55,505 bases of DNA. It comes from a virus. Position 1 is the stretch's first letter. Every line of letters starts with the position of its first letter. The notes below the pieces were generated by a model. The model did not search any database. It had not been told where the DNA came from and saw only the letters and a program-made list of their open reading frames with translations. Position numbers and translations under genes: made by a program. The stretch spans positions 1-55,505 of the IMG/VR virus record IMGVR_UViG_3300049259_000022. One strand, given 5' to 3'. This document shows positions 8,440 through 15,304 of the stretch, in pieces.

Positions 8440-8883
8440 CTAGGGTTTGGTGACTGGGGCGACAGCTTCAGCTTTCATGATCTCGAACAGGAAGGGGAAG
8501 TACCCTCCCAGCTGAATCATTCTTGCGGTCGCTATGGAGATTCGGTTCTGACAGGCCTTGATGCTCTGCTCATGCATGTCCTCTGTGGACTGAGCTTCCT
8601 GTAGGCCACGGCGAAGGTCTTGCAAGGTTGGATCAGTACGACGTTCCAGCTTCGCTTTTCCGTCCAGGGCGGTAGCGGAAAGCTCTGGGTGTTTATCGCG
8701 AAGCTCCCTCCAGATGATAGCTTCACGATCAGCGATTTCTTCCGTCAGCCGACGACGCATATCCTTGGCTTCAAGAAGATTGGAATGATAGCCAATCAGT
8801 TCGCCGTTTGCGCTCTGAGCCTCAACGTAAACCTCGTGCACACCGAGCTCATTCTCGGCGTAGGTACGCATCTTACTGGCCAT
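8440..8883 (-). CDS. Hypothetical coiled-coil protein
   Basis: 147 residues, mostly helical with heptad-like spacing from about residue 35 to 120 (LEAKDMRRRLTEEIADRE). It ends 14 bases before the SSB-like gene in the same direction, so the two are probably one transcription unit. The start is uncertain; the second Met (8871) is possible. No family recognised. Confidence 0.65.
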   Translation of the reverse strand: MASKMRTYAENELGVHEVYVEAQSANGELIGYHSNLLEAKDMRRRLTEEIADREAIIWRELRDKHPELSATALDGKAKLERRTDPTLQDLRRGLQEAQSTEDMHEQSIKACQNRISIATARMIQLGGYFPFLFEIMKAEAVAPVTKP

Positions 8884-8918
8884 GATGTCAACCTATCATT
8901 TCCTACGAATTGTGCCAA

Positions 8919-9188
8919 TCACACGGCGCTATCGGCGGGCGCGTCGGGGGCCTTGACGTTCCATATCGACAGCCCCGAACGAAGAGACAGCTTGTCGTAG
9001 TCAACCGCATTGTGCCTCTCGGTCGCCATCGGGACGAAGACTGCCGCCTCAACGCCCTCTTCGATCTCAATGATCGGAACGAGGGCGGTACTGAATGCGA
9101 CGATCACCTCGCCGTCATGCTCGAGAGAGTCAATTATCGTAACGTCAACTCGACCATTAGTCTCATTGCGATTGAGCCTAATTCTCAT
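8919..9188 (-). CDS. Hypothetical protein
   Basis: 89 residues from ATG 9188, chosen for AAGGAGG upstream and for overlap with the previous stop. A longer start at 9227 lacks a ribosome site. The sequence is beta-rich and acidic (VPIIEIEEGVEAAVFV). No family recognised. Confidence 0.65.
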   Translation of the reverse strand: MRIRLNRNETNGRVDVTIIDSLEHDGEVIVAFSTALVPIIEIEEGVEAAVFVPMATERHNAVDYDKLSLRSGLSIWNVKAPDAPADSAV

Positions 9189-9658
9189 TCCGGATGTACC
9201 TCCTTGTTCGACTTGGCGAATCTGCAATTCAGGCAGATTGCCGGATTCTCGTCCATCGGGTTATACTTGTGTGGCTTGACTCCAGCTTTGATGTGGGTCA
9301 GCTCGGCTAGAGAAGAGTGACCCTGACGACGGTTCTTCTTGTCTTCACCCAGGAGAAGTTCGGTCAGCTCATCAAAGCGTCTGTAGGTTCGTTCAGTACC
9401 GCCATCGATGGCGGCAGTGAGGGCCTCATGGAAGGTCTCGAGACCAGTTGCAACTGCTTCTGCTATCCGCGTATCGATCGCCTCCTGGGCGGCCGCCTCG
9501 AGTTCCTTGCGATATTGCTTGGCCTCCCGCATTACCTCGCGAACGCCCTGGATTGCCTCGTTGGCCTCTCGGGTCGCTTCCTTGATAGCGGCGAGCTTCT
9601 TGTCGAGCTGAGTGAGCAAGCCGTCCGGATCGATACCTCCTGGATTTTTTCGAGACAT
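9185..9658 (-). CDS. Hypothetical coiled-coil protein with C-terminal CxxC
   Basis: 157 residues. Residues 10-110 are strongly helical and charged (coiled coil, for example LDKKLAAIKEATREANEA). The C-terminus carries CLNC near residue 142. The coiled coil suggests oligomerisation and the cysteines a metal site or a disulphide. No family recognised. It overlaps the next gene by four bases. Confidence 0.65.
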   Translation of the reverse strand: MSRKNPGGIDPDGLLTQLDKKLAAIKEATREANEAIQGVREVMREAKQYRKELEAAAQEAIDTRIAEAVATGLETFHEALTAAIDGGTERTYRRFDELTELLLGEDKKNRRQGHSSLAELTHIKAGVKPHKYNPMDENPAICLNCRFAKSNKEVHPE

Positions 9659-9963
9659 CAGTGCACGAACCCTCTCTCGTAGTACTTGTATCCCTTGTAG
9701 CGTAGGAACCGGATGATCTCACGTTCTGAGCAACGCCATTCAGGCTTTGCTCCATGGGGGGCGATGTTGCGAAAGACGATTCGATCTGATGTTGGAACGC
9801 CGATCGACCGTCCCTCCCAGTGGGCGTATTCCAGCTTGACGTATTTTTCGGAGACAGCCAGAAGCATAGCTACCTGATCGAGGGTATACAGGAACGGGCG
9901 AGTGGGCAGGCCAACCGAGACGCGATCCGATTCGGACTGGTTACCTGGCCTTATCTCGGTCAC
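9658..9963 (-). CDS. Putative HTH DNA-binding protein
   Basis: 101 residues. The segment LYTLDQVAMLLAVSEKYVK (about 25-43) has the first two helices of an excisionase/MerR-type HTH, and the C-terminal WRCSEREIIRFLRYKG could be the following wing and helix. No cofactor domain is present. It may be a small repressor or a recombination cofactor. Moderate confidence in DNA binding, none in the target. Confidence 0.6.
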   Translation of the reverse strand: MTEIRPGNQSESDRVSVGLPTRPFLYTLDQVAMLLAVSEKYVKLEYAHWEGRSIGVPTSDRIVFRNIAPHGAKPEWRCSEREIIRFLRYKGYKYYERGFVH

Positions 9964-10643
9964 CGATAACCTCGATCCGCCTTAGCCTTGTTGATTCGGC
10001 GATCCTGTTCCCACTTGTACTTCATGAAGTCGATCCCCTTCTCGCGACCAATGGCCGTAAATCCACCGAACGCAAGAGGATCCTGCTTGAGCATTGCGAA
10101 GTTGTACTTCATCCAGCGAAGTACTACCTCACGAATCGCGCCGACAGATGGTGGCTCATGCTCGTTGATCTGGGTTGCGATAAAGCTCAGTGGGAGATTG
10201 ACTGGGCCATCTCCACGGTCCCAGTCGTTGCACACCTTCATTACTTCAGCCTCGAGCTGTCCGCGTGCGCGATACCCGGACGGGGTCGGCGCGAATGCCC
10301 GCTCAGAGGACCGTGACGCGTCCTCTACGGTCCATTCACCATTCCCTGGGGTAGCGGTAGTGTCCCCGTCCCGCTCGGCCCGCAGCGCGGCCAGGAATTC
10401 CGGCGATGGCATCCAGAATGGTGACACTGACGGTTCATATTCCGGATTGACCGCCAGTACTCGCTCGATACCTGCCATCTCGCACATCTCGGAAAGCTCT
10501 TGGTGGCAGTGGCAGGGACACGTCAGCCAGTATTCACAGGTCTTGAGAGGCTTACCTGAAGGACTCTTCGGCCGCTGTCCTTCATGCTGGCCAACAGTAC
10601 AGAAGCCGGATCGCATCTTGGACTTCACGATAACGCTTGTCAC
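9960..10643 (-). CDS. Hypothetical protein
   Basis: 227 residues from GTG 10643, overlapping the previous stop. The N-terminus has a Cys/His cluster (CEYWLTCPCHCH) suggesting a zinc site. Residues 85-125 are polar and probably disordered. The C-terminal ~90 residues form a helical domain (AIREVVLRWMKYNFAMLKQ) that could be a winged helix. No family recognised. Confidence 0.65.
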   Translation of the reverse strand: MTSVIVKSKMRSGFCTVGQHEGQRPKSPSGKPLKTCEYWLTCPCHCHQELSEMCEMAGIERVLAVNPEYEPSVSPFWMPSPEFLAALRAERDGDTTATPGNGEWTVEDASRSSERAFAPTPSGYRARGQLEAEVMKVCNDWDRGDGPVNLPLSFIATQINEHEPPSVGAIREVVLRWMKYNFAMLKQDPLAFGGFTAIGREKGIDFMKYKWEQDRRINKAKADRGYR

Positions 10644-10822
10644 TAACCTCTCCTCAGAAGAATCGCTGCTTCGAACCCAGGCTGACGCTGTCGGGTGATC
10701 TCGGTCACCCGGTAGATATGATCCTCGGCTGCCATGTAGACCTGTTGGCGGATGACTGGCATATCCTTGAACTCGACAACCCTGTTATTTAGATCGCGGG
10801 GCATTCTCACGAAGATCTTCAC
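10643..10822 (-). CDS. Small hypothetical protein
   Basis: 59 residues from GTG 10822, which shares a base with the integrase stop (TAGTG). Its own TAG overlaps the next GTG the same way. The frame fills the gap exactly. The sequence (VKIFVRMPRDLNN at the N-terminus) is beta-rich with no known motif. Evidence is the perfect fit at both ends; function unknown. Confidence 0.65.
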   Translation of the reverse strand: MKIFVRMPRDLNNRVVEFKDMPVIRQQVYMAAEDHIYRVTEITRQRQPGFEAAILLRRG

Positions 10823-11658
10823 TAGAACTCGACCGCCTTCTTCATGGCTTCCATCTGCGTCTCGGTGTAGATCTGTGTTGTCGTGATCGAGGCATGACCC
10901 AGGAGTTCCTGAACGACTCGGATGTCCTTCGTGTTCATCTGGATGATAGTCGCGAACGTAGCGCGCAGGTCATGACTTGCAATCTCGCACTTGAGACCTG
11001 CGGTCCGACCCATGCGCGTTACAAGACTCCGTGCGGCACGATCCGAGATGGGGCACAGGAGACTGTTATCCTCGAAGGACTCCACGACCGCGCCCATGAT
11101 GGCGGACCAGGCGACGGGTGACACCGGCACATAGCGAACCTTGTCACCCTTGCCATAGACGGTCAGGATCATCGTCTGGATGTTCAGATGGGACGGGCGG
11201 ACCCTCCGTGCCTCGCCTACCCGTAGCCCAACGAGACCACACAGGCCGATGATCGCCTCTTCGTGACAGGACTTAGCTACCGCCAGCAATGACTGGAGGG
11301 ACGACAGGAGCCCCGGGATTGGGTGAGGCAGGGATCGAGGGGGCGTCGGAGCTTTGTACTTCACTAGGACTGGTGGGATCTCCGCCCAGGTAGCTAGGCT
11401 CTTCAGACTCGTGATACGCCTTCTCGTAGTCCTCGGAGAAGCGATCTTCCTCTGGATCGCCAGCCATTCCCGACTCTTCTGATCCAATTCCTCCATCGGC
11501 AGCATCACCATCTGAGGCTTCACTCCCTGTTGCTGCGCCACCCACTCCAGGAACATCCTCAGATCCGACTCGTACCCCTTCGCCGTCGCTTCCGCTAGGC
11601 CATCGTCTAATAACGAACTGCGGTACTTGGCGATAATTTCTTGGGTTAACGTCGTCAC
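10822..11658 (-). CDS. int: Tyrosine recombinase / integrase
   Basis: 278 residues from GTG 11658, which has GGAG seven bases upstream; longer in-frame starts run over another gene and lack support. The N-terminal SAM-like core-binding domain is visible (EATAKGYESDLRMFLEW). All catalytic residues are present: Arg in GLRVGEARR, Lys in YGKGDKVR, H-x-x-R in SHDLRATFA, His in LLGHASITTTQ, and Tyr in QIYTET. The family cuts and rejoins DNA through a 3'-phosphotyrosine. It could integrate the phage or resolve genome multimers. No attachment site was identified. The first 386 bases are overlapped by another open frame. Confidence 0.9.
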   Translation of the reverse strand: MTTLTQEIIAKYRSSLLDDGLAEATAKGYESDLRMFLEWVAQQQGVKPQMVMLPMEELDQKSREWLAIQRKIASPRTTRRRITSLKSLATWAEIPPVLVKYKAPTPPRSLPHPIPGLLSSLQSLLAVAKSCHEEAIIGLCGLVGLRVGEARRVRPSHLNIQTMILTVYGKGDKVRYVPVSPVAWSAIMGAVVESFEDNSLLCPISDRAARSLVTRMGRTAGLKCEIASHDLRATFATIIQMNTKDIRVVQELLGHASITTTQIYTETQMEAMKKAVEF

Positions 11659-12019
11659 CAGATGTCTCCAATGCTTCTCGGGCTTCTCTGTCCCGGAGTT
11701 GAACAACAGGCCTCGCCCATTGAAAGGCGAGGTCCAGCAGCTGTTGAAGCTCGTCGAGCTCGCGCTCATTGAGGTTCGTCAGCATGAGCGTGATACCACT
11801 TCTGGCCCTGGTCGGATTGAACTGCACATGCACATTGTCACCCACACCGAAGTGAGAGTAAGTAGTAAGCGGAGTGCCATCCTCGGCGAACAGGTTTGCC
11901 GGATCCTGAACGAAGACAATAGTCTCGCCTTCGTAGTTATTGACCCAGGCGTATCGCTCGTCTAGCTTCTCGCGAGGAGGACGACGAGGACCTGGTTTCC
12001 ACCTTCTATTGACGGGCAC
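11273..12019 (-). CDS. Hypothetical protein with long acidic tail overlapping the integrase
   Basis: 248 residues. Residues 1 to ~125 look like an ordinary folded domain (basic N-terminus; VHVQFNPTRARSGITLML). From about residue 135 the protein is Gly/Ser/Asp/Glu rich and encoded in a different frame over the integrase start region (386-base overlap). The tail looks like a plausible disordered acidic segment, yet it could be an accident of frame. The start at 12019 is close behind the upstream stop. No family recognised. Confidence 0.6.
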   Translation of the reverse strand: MPVNRRWKPGPRRPPREKLDERYAWVNNYEGETIVFVQDPANLFAEDGTPLTTYSHFGVGDNVHVQFNPTRARSGITLMLTNLNERELDELQQLLDLAFQWARPVVQLRDREAREALETSGDDVNPRNYRQVPQFVIRRWPSGSDGEGVRVGSEDVPGVGGAATGSEASDGDAADGGIGSEESGMAGDPEEDRFSEDYEKAYHESEEPSYLGGDPTSPSEVQSSDAPSIPASPNPGAPVVPPVIAGGS

Positions 12020-12027
12020 AGGAACTC

Positions 12028-12237
12028 CTATAGCTGGTAGGCGGGCGCGTCATGTGAAGCAAGATTCCACACTGGATCCTTACCGAGGCATTCTGGACAT
12101 AGCCAGTGTGTGGTGCGAGATTTGATGACCCTCGCTCCGGAGCCGGGCGGCAGGAACTGAACTCTTACGACCGTAATCTGCTCGCGAGGAAAGATCTGAT
12201 TGCATGCTGTGCACTTGTATGGCTTTCGGTAAGCCAT
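12028..12237 (-). CDS. Zinc-ribbon protein
   Basis: 69 residues with two C-x2-C pairs, CTAC (residues 9-12) and CPEC (about 47-50), about 34 residues apart: a classic zinc ribbon. The start at 12237 overlaps the upstream stop. Its role (DNA binding or structural) cannot be told from the sequence. Confidence 0.7.
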   Translation of the reverse strand: MAYRKPYKCTACNQIFPREQITVVRVQFLPPGSGARVIKSRTTHWLCPECLGKDPVWNLASHDAPAYQL

Positions 12238-12854
12238 TAGAGACTTCCTAGGCCACTGGCTGCAGAACCAGCCTTAGTGTTAGCAGCTCCACGATTCCAC
12301 ATGCAGACGATGCACGAGCTGGTCTGTAACTTACTGAGCAGATCCCACATTCGCATCATCGGCTTGTCGTCCAGGAAGGGCGCGAGGAAGTTGAGCTCGT
12401 TCTGCGTGCTCATCTTATGAGACGGACCATTGCAGTTGCCGAATCGATCACCAACCTGATAAACGACCTGGCTGTCAACAAACTCCTGAGTCGTCTCGTA
12501 GATTGAGACGATCGCATCCTCGGGATTCAGCATCATAAGGAAGTGTTCGCCCTCCGTGGTCGGGAGGTGAATGGATCGAGTGCCGTAGCTGTTCAGTGGA
12601 GAACTAACCGCGACATCGAAGCTGCCCACTTTCTCCTCGGTAAGCTCTTTTGATCCACCTTCCCCTAGACCGGCCCAGTTAGGAAACTCTCCGGCCATAG
12701 GGAGGCGAACAAGACCTTCTGGAATGACGAGTTCCTCCGGAGGGGCGGATGTCATGAGATCGAAGGTGTGCACGCAAGCTATGAGTCCGTCACATGAAAT
12801 CATGTCGCACACCAGAGCTGTGCCATCTCCGATTGACTGCCAACTAACAGTCAC
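12237..12854 (-). CDS. Hypothetical protein
   Basis: 205 residues. Cysteines occur near both ends (CDMISCDGLIAC and CIVC), which may form a metal site in the fold. The middle is mixed alpha/beta. No family recognised. It overlaps neighbours at both ends, so it is part of the leftward operon. Confidence 0.65.
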   Translation of the reverse strand: MTVSWQSIGDGTALVCDMISCDGLIACVHTFDLMTSAPPEELVIPEGLVRLPMAGEFPNWAGLGEGGSKELTEEKVGSFDVAVSSPLNSYGTRSIHLPTTEGEHFLMMLNPEDAIVSIYETTQEFVDSQVVYQVGDRFGNCNGPSHKMSTQNELNFLAPFLDDKPMMRMWDLLSKLQTSSCIVCMWNRGAANTKAGSAASGLGSL

Positions 12855-13081
12855 AGGTACGTACTCCAGTCTTCAGGATTGAGACCCATTCGCCTGAGGG
12901 TCCTTTTGAGCCAGGCTACATCGCCGCCCAGTCGGTGCATCCGTACGTAATTGCGGATGACGAGCTGGCGACGGATGGCATCGACATTGCGCGGCACGGA
13001 TTGACGGGTCGTCGCCTCCTCGAATGAGATGACATCCTTGCGATCCAGTCTGCGTCTGGGAGGTTTAGGATTCTGACGCAT
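12851..13081 (-). CDS. Small basic hypothetical protein
   Basis: 76 residues with a basic N-terminus (PKPPRRRLDRKD) and a helical C-terminal half (VAWLKRTLRRMGLNPEDW). The charge suggests nucleic-acid contact (inference). It overlaps the upstream gene by 17 bases and the downstream gene by four. Confidence 0.6.
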   Translation of the reverse strand: MRQNPKPPRRRLDRKDVISFEEATTRQSVPRNVDAIRRQLVIRNYVRMHRLGGDVAWLKRTLRRMGLNPEDWSTYL

Positions 13082-13568
13082 TGCGCTTCCTCCACTCGAC
13101 CAGGCGCTTCATGATGCTCTTTGGTACCTTGGCATCAATTCGATCGCGATGCTTACGCTGATCGTCGACCGACAGGAGACCAGCGTCATTCAGTGCACGG
13201 ATCGCATCGCGGAGCATCACCTCATCGCCGTCCAGGATGATGGGCTCGATCTCGACAGGCTTGTCGGAATTGAAGTAAACGAATGCCTGCGACTCGACCT
13301 TGATCTCGCCTACTCCTGTCGGCATGACGATCGGTCGCTGCTTTTTCATCTCTTCGTCGAATCGCTCCCTAAAGTCCTCCACTGTAGGAGGATTGTCGTC
13401 GTCAAACGGTTCTTGCCACTTGTCAGGGACGGGCAATACTGGGGACGACTGGGATGGCAGGAACTGTGGCTGGAACGATGGGGACTTGTGTGGGAGCTGG
13501 TTGGTCTTCTTCTGACTCAGAGTATCCTCCGGAAACAGGGAGGAGTCCGGCGAGTTCTTCTTCGACAC
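13065..13568 (-). CDS. Hypothetical protein
   Basis: 167 residues from a GTG at 13568. The first ~60 residues are Ser/Pro/Gln rich and probably disordered. The rest is acidic, then basic, with a helical C-terminus (IMKRLVEWRKRN). The first ~145 bases overlap the 3' end of the upstream gene out of frame. No family recognised. Confidence 0.6.
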   Translation of the reverse strand: MSKKNSPDSSLFPEDTLSQKKTNQLPHKSPSFQPQFLPSQSSPVLPVPDKWQEPFDDDNPPTVEDFRERFDEEMKKQRPIVMPTGVGEIKVESQAFVYFNSDKPVEIEPIILDGDEVMLRDAIRALNDAGLLSVDDQRKHRDRIDAKVPKSIMKRLVEWRKRNASES

Positions 13569-13800
13569 GGTGAATCAGTCTCCAGTCTTGCTGTCCCTTG
13601 TCACGCTTTTCGACAAGCATGACCTTCGTCCTTGGGTACCATTTGTTGACTTGAGCGACGTAGTCGATAGCCGCTTCGTCTTCCTGTGGAACACTCGACA
13701 CATGGAGAACTACGAAGTTAATGCTGGTGTAGCGGTACCCGCATTGAGCTCCGAGTGGTACTCGATACGTCTTGTCCACAAAGTCACTGAGGAATGTCAC
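13423..13800 (-). CDS. Hypothetical protein, 3' end overlaps next gene
   Basis: 125 residues, with its ATG overlapping the upstream stop (ATGA). The first ~85 residues look folded (YTSINFVVLHVSSVPQED; WYPRTKVMLVEKRDKG). The final ~40 are Pro/Val/Ala rich and overlie the next gene. This is one of three genes here with a low-complexity tail in an overlap. No family recognised. Confidence 0.55.
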   Translation of the reverse strand: MTFLSDFVDKTYRVPLGAQCGYRYTSINFVVLHVSSVPQEDEAAIDYVAQVNKWYPRTKVMLVEKRDKGQQDWRLIHRVEEELAGLLPVSGGYSESEEDQPAPTQVPIVPATVPAIPVVPSIARP

Positions 13801-14315
13801 CTGAACGCCTCCACATCCTGGACAGAAACCTTATAGAGGTTGGCCAGTGTGTTTGCATCGAAGCCTGCGGCCAGGCCGTTGCGGATCTGCTTCTCAGTCT
13901 CAGCTGAAACGTTCGGCTTGCTGATATTCTTGAAGCCTTGCGGGGCGCGCAAGATGGGCAGCGGATTGTATCCGTTGCAGCCCACCGTATCAGGCATTGG
14001 CTCGCCAGTTGATGCCGCCTGATAGCGACGCAGGGCATGCTTGGCTACCGCGTTTGGCGCGTCATACCAGGGTGCCGACCATTGCTGGATAGCAAAGGCG
14101 ATCCCGCGCATCTCGCCCTGGAGGGATGTAAGTTCTCTGGCTTCAGCCCAAGGTGCCGTTACGGATGGTGTCATGACAGCTTTTTTGCTGAGGTACTCAG
14201 CGAGGAGCTCGTCCATCTTGTACCAGAGGATCTCGAACATCGTCGGTCCTACCTTCTGGTAGGTAATGGTATCGGAAGCCTTCACAACTCTTCCGATGTC
14301 TGTTGGCTGCGGCAC
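13797..14315 (-). CDS. Hypothetical protein with C-terminal HTH-like segment
   Basis: 172 residues from GTG 14315 behind a clear AAGGAG. The C-terminus (GLAAGFDANTLANLYKVSVQDVEAF) resembles a simple helix-turn-helix such as those ending Lsr2-like or sigma-like proteins. It is the first gene after a palindrome and terminator at 14368-14455, so it likely heads the leftward operon. Possible DNA-binding protein; no family assigned. Confidence 0.65.
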   Translation of the reverse strand: MPQPTDIGRVVKASDTITYQKVGPTMFEILWYKMDELLAEYLSKKAVMTPSVTAPWAEARELTSLQGEMRGIAFAIQQWSAPWYDAPNAVAKHALRRYQAASTGEPMPDTVGCNGYNPLPILRAPQGFKNISKPNVSAETEKQIRNGLAAGFDANTLANLYKVSVQDVEAFR

Positions 14316-14367
14316 GGGTCTCCTTAACTCGCTAAGGGTAAAAATATACTACCGAAATTTTCCAAAC

Positions 14368-14383
14368 ATGATAGCACTATCAT
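14368..14383 (-). promoter_or_regulatory. 16-bp palindrome, candidate operator or extended -10 promoter
   Basis: ATGATAG-CA-CTATCAT, perfect 7-bp arms, lies 53 bases upstream of the GTG at 14315. On the minus strand it reads TAGTGCTATCAT, which contains TGnTATCAT, an extended -10-like element. The same half site occurs at 36396-36411 and 36868-36883, both in gene-free DNA. It could be a promoter or a repressor site. Confidence 0.5.
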
Positions 14384-14392
14384 TGAGTCTAA

Positions 14393-14455
14393 CGAAAGCC
14401 GGAACCACCTGACGAGAAGGTCCCCGTGAGGGGCTCCGGTTGGTTCCGGCTTTCG
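14393..14455 (-). terminator. Strong hairpin, terminator between leftward units
   Basis: The 15-base arms 14393-14407 and 14441-14455 are perfectly complementary. An inner CCCC-GTGA-GGGG stem sits in the loop. It lies between the gene ending at 14673 and the new unit starting at 14315. Confidence 0.6.
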
Positions 14456-14670
14456 GTCAGCAGTTTCGAGCTTGGCTAGCACGCTCCAGGGAAGTGCTGA
14501 CTCAACCTGACCACTATGAGTTTTACGAGTCATCCTTTACAGGGACTTCTCGCGCCCCCGCGCCGTTGGTCAACAAGCTTGGGGCAGGACCGGTACAGTG
14601 GTCATCGGTCCTGTCTGACACTGCCTGCTGTGGCCGCACGGGGTCTGTGAGACGGCACGAGCAGGCAGTG
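14456..14670 (-). other. Gene-free segment with three more stem-loops
   Basis: No convincing gene. Three inverted repeats are visible: 14456-14462 with 14495-14501 (7 bp), 14586-14592 with 14606-14612 (7 bp) and 14619-14629 with 14660-14670 (11 bp, perfect). The last ends three bases past the stop at 14673 and is probably a terminator. The chain of stems could also be a small structured RNA. Confidence 0.45.
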
Positions 14671-14672
14671 AA

Positions 14673-15086
14673 TCAGGCAGCGGCTGGTTCCGCTTCGGCC
14701 TTCGCGGTCGACTTCTTGTGATCGTGTCCGAGCTTGTCGTGGTTCAGATCGGTGTTATGCCAGGCCAGCGCCTGCTCTGGCGTCATGGCCTCGATGGCCT
14801 CGACCTCGTAGCCGTGGCGGTCCACGAGGTGCTGACGGATGTTGTCGAGGCTGGCGGGCAGCATGGACTTGCGCGTGATCTTCTTGACCACGGCCGCCGC
14901 CTCGATCGAATCGATGTCAGACGGCAGGACGATGATGGAACCCTTACCCTTGGGCTTGAAGGCGACACCCATCGTGGACGCAGCCTCAACCTTGCCCTCG
15001 CCGGACGACGCGGCATACTCGCCAGTCAGGACGATGTTGACATTCTTGCCAGCGTAGTCGGCGAGTGTGTTCGGGTCGACAGACAT
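14673..15086 (-). CDS. Hypothetical protein, stand-alone gene
   Basis: 137 residues from ATG 15086 with a good AAGGAG upstream. The N-terminal ~65 residues are beta-rich (NVNIVLTGEYAAS; GKGSIIVLPSDID). The C-terminal part is helical (IRQHLVDRHGYEVEAIEAM) and ends in a His/Lys/Ala-rich tail. It sits alone between a tRNA gene and a terminator, which suggests independent and possibly strong expression. It looks like a conserved actinophage protein, but I cannot name a function. Confidence 0.75.
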   Translation of the reverse strand: MSVDPNTLADYAGKNVNIVLTGEYAASSGEGKVEAASTMGVAFKPKGKGSIIVLPSDIDSIEAAAVVKKITRKSMLPASLDNIRQHLVDRHGYEVEAIEAMTPEQALAWHNTDLNHDKLGHDHKKSTAKAEAEPAAA

Positions 15087-15117
15087 ATCTTTTCTCCTTG
15101 GAGGCGACGTTACTTCG

Positions 15118-15190
15118 TGGCGGGAGTGGGTCTCGATCCCACGACTTCCGGATTATGGGTCCGGCGTTCTGCCTGCTGAACTATCCCGCG
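15118..15190 (-). tRNA. tRNA-Met (anticodon CAT)
   Basis: Full cloverleaf on the minus strand: D stem GTTC/GAAC, anticodon stem CCGGA/TCCGG with loop CCCATAA, T stem GTGGG/CCCAC. The acceptor pairs at positions 2-7, but position 1 (C) faces C72 and does not pair, as in bacterial initiator tRNAs. Position 33 is C, not the near-universal U. No CCA is encoded (the gene is followed by CGA). It could serve initiation or elongation. Confidence 0.85.
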
Positions 15191-15304
15191 TCATCGTCGG
15201 AGGATGACTACGGGTAGCCCGCAACCGCCACCCCAGGCATCCTCCGACGGGGCAATCATGCCCGATCACCCCGCATCCGTCCAGCCACGAGCGGGCGTCG
15301 GGTG
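15191..15304 (-). other. Structured intergenic segment
   Basis: A perfect 12-bp inverted repeat (15195-15206 with 15238-15249) encloses a small CGGG-TAG-CCCG hairpin, followed by GGGCA-ATCA-TGCCC. It lies between the end of the 968-residue gene and the tRNA. It may be a terminator, a tRNA-processing structure or a small RNA. No open frame of note. Confidence 0.45.
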
